NCBI GenBank assembly: GCA_018699755.1 | Contig: JABIRQ010000098.1 | Span: 1 to 8,211 of the forward strand | Length of the DNA: 8,211 nt | Direction: 5' to 3' | Source: Rhodospirillaceae bacterium | GTDB lineage: Bacteria; Pseudomonadota; Alphaproteobacteria; CADEGL01 | Shown here: positions 5,406-8,211 of the stretch, piece by piece | How positions within the stretch are numbered: the stretch's first letter is position 1 | How the letters are laid out: each line of letters opens with the position of its first letter | The notes under the pieces: model-generated | The model's database searches: none | What the model saw: only the letters and a program-made list of their open reading frames with translations | Told to the model about the DNA's origin: nothing | Program-made: the position numbers and the translations under genes

Positions 5406-5996
5406 ATGGCCGACAAGGCTCCCCAAGACCCCTTTACGCTGTTCGACACCTGGTTCGCCGAGGCCAAGGCGGCGGAACCCAACGACCCCAACGCCATGGC
5501 GGTCGCGACGGCCACGCCGGACGGCCGCCCTTCCGTGCGCATGGTGTTGTTGAAGGCCGTCGACGGCGGCGGATTCGTCTTCTACACGAACTATGAGAGC
5601 CGCAAGGGCCGCGAATTGCTGGCCAACCGCCAGGCCGGCCTGCTGTTCCATTGGAAGTCCTTGCGCCGCCAAGTTCGCGCCGTCGGCGATATCGAAACCG
5701 TGACCGACGAAGAGGCCGAGGCCTACTTCCGTAGCCGCGCCCGGGGCAGCCAGATCGGCGCATGGGCTTCCAAACAATCCGCGCCGCTGGAAAGCCGCTA
5801 CGAACTGGAGAAGCGGGTCGCCCAGGTGGCGGCGAAGCATGCCTTGGGCAAGGTCCCGCGCCCGTCCTATTGGTCCGGCTTTCGCTTGATCCCCGACGAG
5901 ATCGAGTTCTGGAACGACGGGCGGTTCCGCCTTCACGATCGGCTGGTCTATCGGCGCGATGGCGGCACCTGGCGGACCGAGAAGCTCTATCCGTGA
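5406..5996 (+). CDS. pdxH: Pyridoxamine 5'-phosphate oxidase
   Basis: This 196-residue FMN enzyme oxidises pyridoxine or pyridoxamine 5'-phosphate to pyridoxal 5'-phosphate in the vitamin B6 synthesis and salvage pathways; it is a cytoplasmic dimer. The split-barrel flavin domain shows RPSVRMVLLK (41-50), FYTNYESRKGREL (59-71) and RQVRAVGDIE (88-97). SRARGSQIGAWASKQS (110-125) is the usual substrate and FMN segment. The C-terminal dimerisation domain runs from PRPSYWSGFRL (151-161) to the end, with RLH at 175-177 matching Arg197 and His199 of the E. coli enzyme as I recall them, and a terminal LYP. The ATG at 5406 is chosen because GGAG (5395-5398) lies 7 bases ahead; an in-frame TTG at 5388 has no such site. 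Its stop codon overlaps the next gene's GTG. The length is slightly short of E. coli PdxH (218 residues), which is normal for alphaproteobacteria. Confidence 0.96.
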   Translation: MADKAPQDPFTLFDTWFAEAKAAEPNDPNAMAVATATPDGRPSVRMVLLKAVDGGGFVFYTNYESRKGRELLANRQAGLLFHWKSLRRQVRAVGDIETVTDEEAEAYFRSRARGSQIGAWASKQSAPLESRYELEKRVAQVAAKHALGKVPRPSYWSGFRLIPDEIEFWNDGRFRLHDRLVYRRDGGTWRTEKLYP

Positions 5997-6961
5997 CCGC
6001 GCCGAAGCGACGGGCGACGGTTTCGCCGCACACGCCGCAAGGCCCTGTCGCCCTGAGCGAGCGCGACGCGCGGTTGATGCGCATCGCGACCTATGCGGCC
6101 GTCTCGGTCGCCTGCCTTCTCATTGTGGTCAAGATGGGCGCCTGGCTACTGACCGATTCCGTCTCGGTGCTGGCGACCCTGGTCGATTCCCTGCTCGATG
6201 CGGCAGCTTCCCTGGTGAATCTCTATGCCGTGCGCCAGGCGCTGCAACCGGCGGACCGGGAGCATCGCTTCGGTCACGGCAAGGCCGAGCCCCTGGCCGG
6301 CCTAGGGCAGTCCGCCTTCATTGCCGGATCGGCCGTCTTCCTGCTGATCGAAGCCGGCCATCGGCTGTGGCACCCCCAGGCGGTCGAGCATGGCGCGGTC
6401 GGCATCGGGGTGATGGTCTTCTCGATCGCGGTGACCCTCGGCCTGGTCGCTTTTCAGATGCGCGTCGTAAGGCGAACCAAGTCGGTCGCCATCAGCGCCG
6501 ATTCCCTGCATTACCGGGGCGATCTTCTGGTCAATCTGGGAGTGATCGTGGCCCTGGTGGGTGCGGCCGAGTTCGGTTGGCGTTATGCCGACCCCCTGAT
6601 CGGCGGCGTGATCGCGGCCTATATCGTGTGGAACGCCTGGTCGATCTTCCATGAATCCCTGAACCATTTGATGGACCGCGAGTTCGACGAAGCCGAGCGC
6701 AACCGGATCAAGGAGATTGTGCTGGGCCACCCGGAGGTGCTGGCTCTGCACGATCTGCGGACGCGCACCTCGGGCCGGGATTCCTTCATCCAGCTTCATA
6801 TGGAGCTGCATGGCTCGATGTCTCTGTTGCGCGCTCATGACGTTTCCGATGAGGTGGAATTGAAAATCCGCCGTGCCTTTCCTGGCGCGGAGGTGATCAT
6901 TCATCAGGATCCGTTCGGTCTGGAGCAGCCGCCGGGCCGTTCGGTCACCGCCGATGCGTGA
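5993..6961 (+). CDS. Cation diffusion facilitator, FieF-like divalent metal/proton antiporter
   Basis: This is a 322-residue inner-membrane protein with about six hydrophobic segments (roughly 31-53, 58-80, 105-125, 135-157, 178-196, 198-216) and a cytoplasmic C-terminal domain. The transport site of FieF/YiiP is visible as Asp65xxxAsp69 (LVDSLLDAAAS) and His173xxxAsp177 (LHYRGD). The connecting motif HRFGHGKAEPLAGL (91-104) is also typical. The cytoplasmic zinc-site residues match too: His253 in HDLRTR, His269, His282, and His304 and Asp306 in IIHQDP. Such proteins export Zn(II), Fe(II) or Cd(II) in exchange for protons; the physiological metal here is not determined. The start is GTG at 5993, sharing GTGA with the pdxH stop, which suggests coupled translation. 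The frame is open far upstream inside pdxH, but that reading is a shadow. The first in-frame ATG codes Met29, just before the first membrane segment, and is a less likely start. Confidence 0.92.
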   Translation: MTAPKRRATVSPHTPQGPVALSERDARLMRIATYAAVSVACLLIVVKMGAWLLTDSVSVLATLVDSLLDAAASLVNLYAVRQALQPADREHRFGHGKAEPLAGLGQSAFIAGSAVFLLIEAGHRLWHPQAVEHGAVGIGVMVFSIAVTLGLVAFQMRVVRRTKSVAISADSLHYRGDLLVNLGVIVALVGAAEFGWRYADPLIGGVIAAYIVWNAWSIFHESLNHLMDREFDEAERNRIKEIVLGHPEVLALHDLRTRTSGRDSFIQLHMELHGSMSLLRAHDVSDEVELKIRRAFPGAEVIIHQDPFGLEQPPGRSVTADA

Positions 6962-7010
6962 CGCCCGCTTGATATGCCTCAATGCCTGCCGCCCGGCGTC
7001 TGTCGTCTTA

Positions 7011-7025
7011 TCGCGTCGGACGCGA
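7011..7025. promoter_or_regulatory. Perfect 15-base odd palindrome upstream of a small conserved gene
   Basis: TCGCGTC (7011-7017) and GACGCGA (7019-7025) are perfect inverted arms around a single G. It lies in the 86-base gap between the transporter gene and the next start, ending 22 bases before that ATG. The one-base centre makes it a poor RNA hairpin but a plausible DNA operator. In GC-rich DNA a chance match is quite possible. Confidence 0.3.
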
Positions 7026-7047
7026 CCCCCGATTGAAAGGATTCCCG

Positions 7048-7425
7048 ATGCCGTTGAAGACGATCCGCCTGGAACTGGCGCGCACCAAGGAGTATCCGGA
7101 GGGCTCCGCCGCCCATGGCTATGTGTTTACGGCGCCGCTCGACGCCGAAGGGCATCTGAATCTCGACGAGTGGAAGGAAAATCGCCAGCTCTGCATGGTT
7201 CACCGGTTCTGGGTCGGTGAGGACGACGAGCATGGCGAACTGCACCGCACGCGCGGCGGGCATTGGGTCTTTTCCTACGAAGTCGGCGAGGACGACGACG
7301 AGCCCATCTTCAAGTTCGACAGGCATCTCTTCGCGGAGGGCGAATACGTGTCGATCACGGAGCATGACGGCGTGACCCGCCCGTTCCGCATCGTCGATAT
7401 CCGCAAGGCCCATGCCCTATCCTGA
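7048..7425 (+). CDS. Small conserved protein of unknown function
   Basis: This is a 125-residue soluble, acidic protein with no signal peptide or membrane segment. Sequence features include RLELARTKEYPEGSAAHGY (7-25), a middle region HRFWVGEDDEHGELH (51-65), GGHWVFSYEVGEDDDEP (69-85), and a late FAEGEYVSITEHDG (93-106). Conserved-looking aromatic, His and Asp/Glu-rich stretches suggest a compact beta-rich fold. I recognise the overall pattern as a recurrent alphaproteobacterial hypothetical protein but know no assigned function, and I do not propose one. The ATG at 7048 is chosen because AAAGGA lies 6 bases upstream (7036-7041). The frame extends 22 codons upstream to 6982, but those residues look like noise. 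The stop codon lies inside the first unit of a 14-bp tandem repeat. It may be co-transcribed with the dehydrogenase that follows 92 bases later. Confidence 0.8.
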   Translation: MPLKTIRLELARTKEYPEGSAAHGYVFTAPLDAEGHLNLDEWKENRQLCMVHRFWVGEDDEHGELHRTRGGHWVFSYEVGEDDDEPIFKFDRHLFAEGEYVSITEHDGVTRPFRIVDIRKAHALS

Positions 7426-7466
7426 GATTGGGGCCCTGAGATTGAGGTCCTGAGATTGGGGTCCTG
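7421..7466. repeat. 14-bp tandem direct repeat overlapping a stop codon
   Basis: Three units of CCTGAGATTGRGGY lie at 7421-7434, 7435-7448 and 7449-7462 with one or two differences each, followed by a partial CCTG to 7466. The TGA of the first unit (7423-7425) is the stop codon of the preceding gene. Copying the unit therefore lengthened the untranslated tail, not the protein. The array looks like replication slippage; no function is evident. The remaining gap to 7517 is GC-rich with no clear promoter or terminator. Confidence 0.85.
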
Positions 7467-7517
7467 CCGGCCCGGCGCGCGGTGGCGGCGGCCTCGGAAT
7501 AGGGCTAGGTTCCGGCC

Positions 7518-8211
7518 ATGGCGGACGAGCGCAAGACATTGATCCTGACCGGGGCGAGCCGGGGCATCGGCCACGCGACCGTGACCCGGTTCTCGCGCGA
7601 GGGCTGGCGCATCATCACCTGCAGCCGCGACGAGGTGCCGCCGGAGTGCAAGCGCGATCCCAACTGGCACCACCATTTCACCTCGGACCTGACCGATATC
7701 GAAAGCATGATGACCTTCATCATGCAAGCCAAGGAGCTGCTCGGCGACAGCCCCCTGAACGCGCTGGTCAACAACGCCGCCGTCTCGCCCAAGACCCCAG
7801 AGAACAAGCGCCTCGGTGTGCTCGCGGGCGATATTTCGACTTGGCGTCAGGTCTTCGAGATCAACTTCTTCGCGCCGTTGATCCTGGCGCGCGGCTTCGT
7901 CGAGCGGTTGAGCAAGGGCGGCGGGGCCATCGTCAATATCACCTCGATCGCCGGCCACCATGTCCACCCCTTCGCCGGCTCGGCCTATTCGACCTCGAAG
8001 GCGGCGCTGTCCGGCCTGACGCGCGAGATGGCGGCGGAGTTCGCGGCCCTTAATGTGCGAGTGAATGCGATTGCCCCAGGCGAGATCGAGACAGCGATGA
8101 TCGGCCCCGAATACCAGGCGCTGATTCCCCAGATCCCCATGCACAAGATGGGCGAGCCGGCGGATGTCGCCTCGGCGGTCTACTACCTGTGCTCGGATGA
8201 ATCCAAATACG
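7518..8211 (+). CDS. Short-chain dehydrogenase/reductase, cut by the window end
   Basis: 231 residues are visible with no stop; a classical SDR is about 245-260, so only the last 15-30 residues are probably missing. The N-terminal Rossmann motif TGASRGIG (11-18) binds NAD(P)H. NNAA (85-88) is the structural motif. Asn116, Ser143 and Tyr157xxxLys161 form the classical catalytic tetrad, and APGEIETAM (186-194) fits the PG motif with the nearby Thr. GEPADVASAVYYLCSDES (212-229) is the usual segment just before the C-terminal end. It resembles FabG-like oxidoreductases, but substrate cannot be read from the sequence. The residue after the second cofactor strand (CSRDEV) suggests NADPH preference through Ser36-Arg37, an inference only. 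The ATG at 7518 is placed right before the first strand of the fold; the ribosome site is weak (AGG at 7507-7509). The neighbours do not fix a pathway. Confidence 0.9.
   Translation, partial: MADERKTLILTGASRGIGHATVTRFSREGWRIITCSRDEVPPECKRDPNWHHHFTSDLTDIESMMTFIMQAKELLGDSPLNALVNNAAVSPKTPENKRLGVLAGDISTWRQVFEINFFAPLILARGFVERLSKGGGAIVNITSIAGHHVHPFAGSAYSTSKAALSGLTREMAAEFAALNVRVNAIAPGEIETAMIGPEYQALIPQIPMHKMGEPADVASAVYYLCSDESKY

Noticed and set aside
5762..5992. A longer N-terminus for the cation transporter, reaching into pdxH
   Set aside because: The extra 77 residues are Arg/Gly/Pro-rich shadow sequence of pdxH; the GTG at 5993 gives the normal family length.
1..8211. A novel multi-gene defence, mobile or biosynthetic system
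   Set aside because: Apart from the left edge, the genes are recognisable metabolic or envelope genes with ordinary spacing; no integrase, toxin-antitoxin pair, nuclease-helicase cluster or biosynthetic core gene is visible.

Overview
The window is GC-rich (roughly 65% by eye). It reads as a chromosomal segment of an alphaproteobacterium, probably near Rhodospirillales. Three things suggest this: the protein sequences, the grouping of fabI-aroC, an RT0821/Lpp0805-type lipoprotein and pdxH with a cation-efflux gene, and the palindromic intergenic repeats of a style common in that class. I see no tRNA, rRNA, CRISPR array, transposase or phage gene. No gene-free stretch exceeds 300 bases; the longest is 5147-5405.

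Layout. (1) 3-1645, plus strand: a short odd reading frame whose second half is the C-terminal end of a luciferase-like flavin monooxygenase. Two bases later comes an acyl-CoA dehydrogenase-fold protein that lacks the usual catalytic glutamate and strongly resembles 3-sulfinopropanoyl-CoA desulfinase. (2) 1646-1766: a palindromic repeat between convergent genes. (3) 1767-5146, minus strand, read right to left: a glycine-zipper lipoprotein, fabI (enoyl-ACP reductase), aroC (chorismate synthase), a pair of inverted palindromic repeats, and an AhpD-like peroxidase-related protein. fabI and aroC are 13 bases apart and probably form one operon. A 16-bp tandem repeat and a perfect hairpin lie upstream of fabI. 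(4) 5147-5405: a relatively AT-rich divergent promoter region. (5) 5406-8211, plus strand: pdxH (pyridoxamine 5'-phosphate oxidase), overlapped by 4 bases by a FieF-like cation/proton antiporter, then a small conserved protein of unknown function, then a short-chain dehydrogenase cut by the window end.

Most of the window is housekeeping metabolism (fatty acid, chorismate, vitamin B6, metal efflux). The accessory-looking part is the left edge. There the putative desulfinase suggests organosulfur catabolism (sulfite release from 3-sulfinopropanoyl-CoA), and a sharp fall in GC plus a truncated monooxygenase domain point to a past rearrangement. I found no convincing evidence of a wholly new multi-gene system. 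The best leads are the desulfinase call, the chimeric left-edge frame and the several distinct small repeats.
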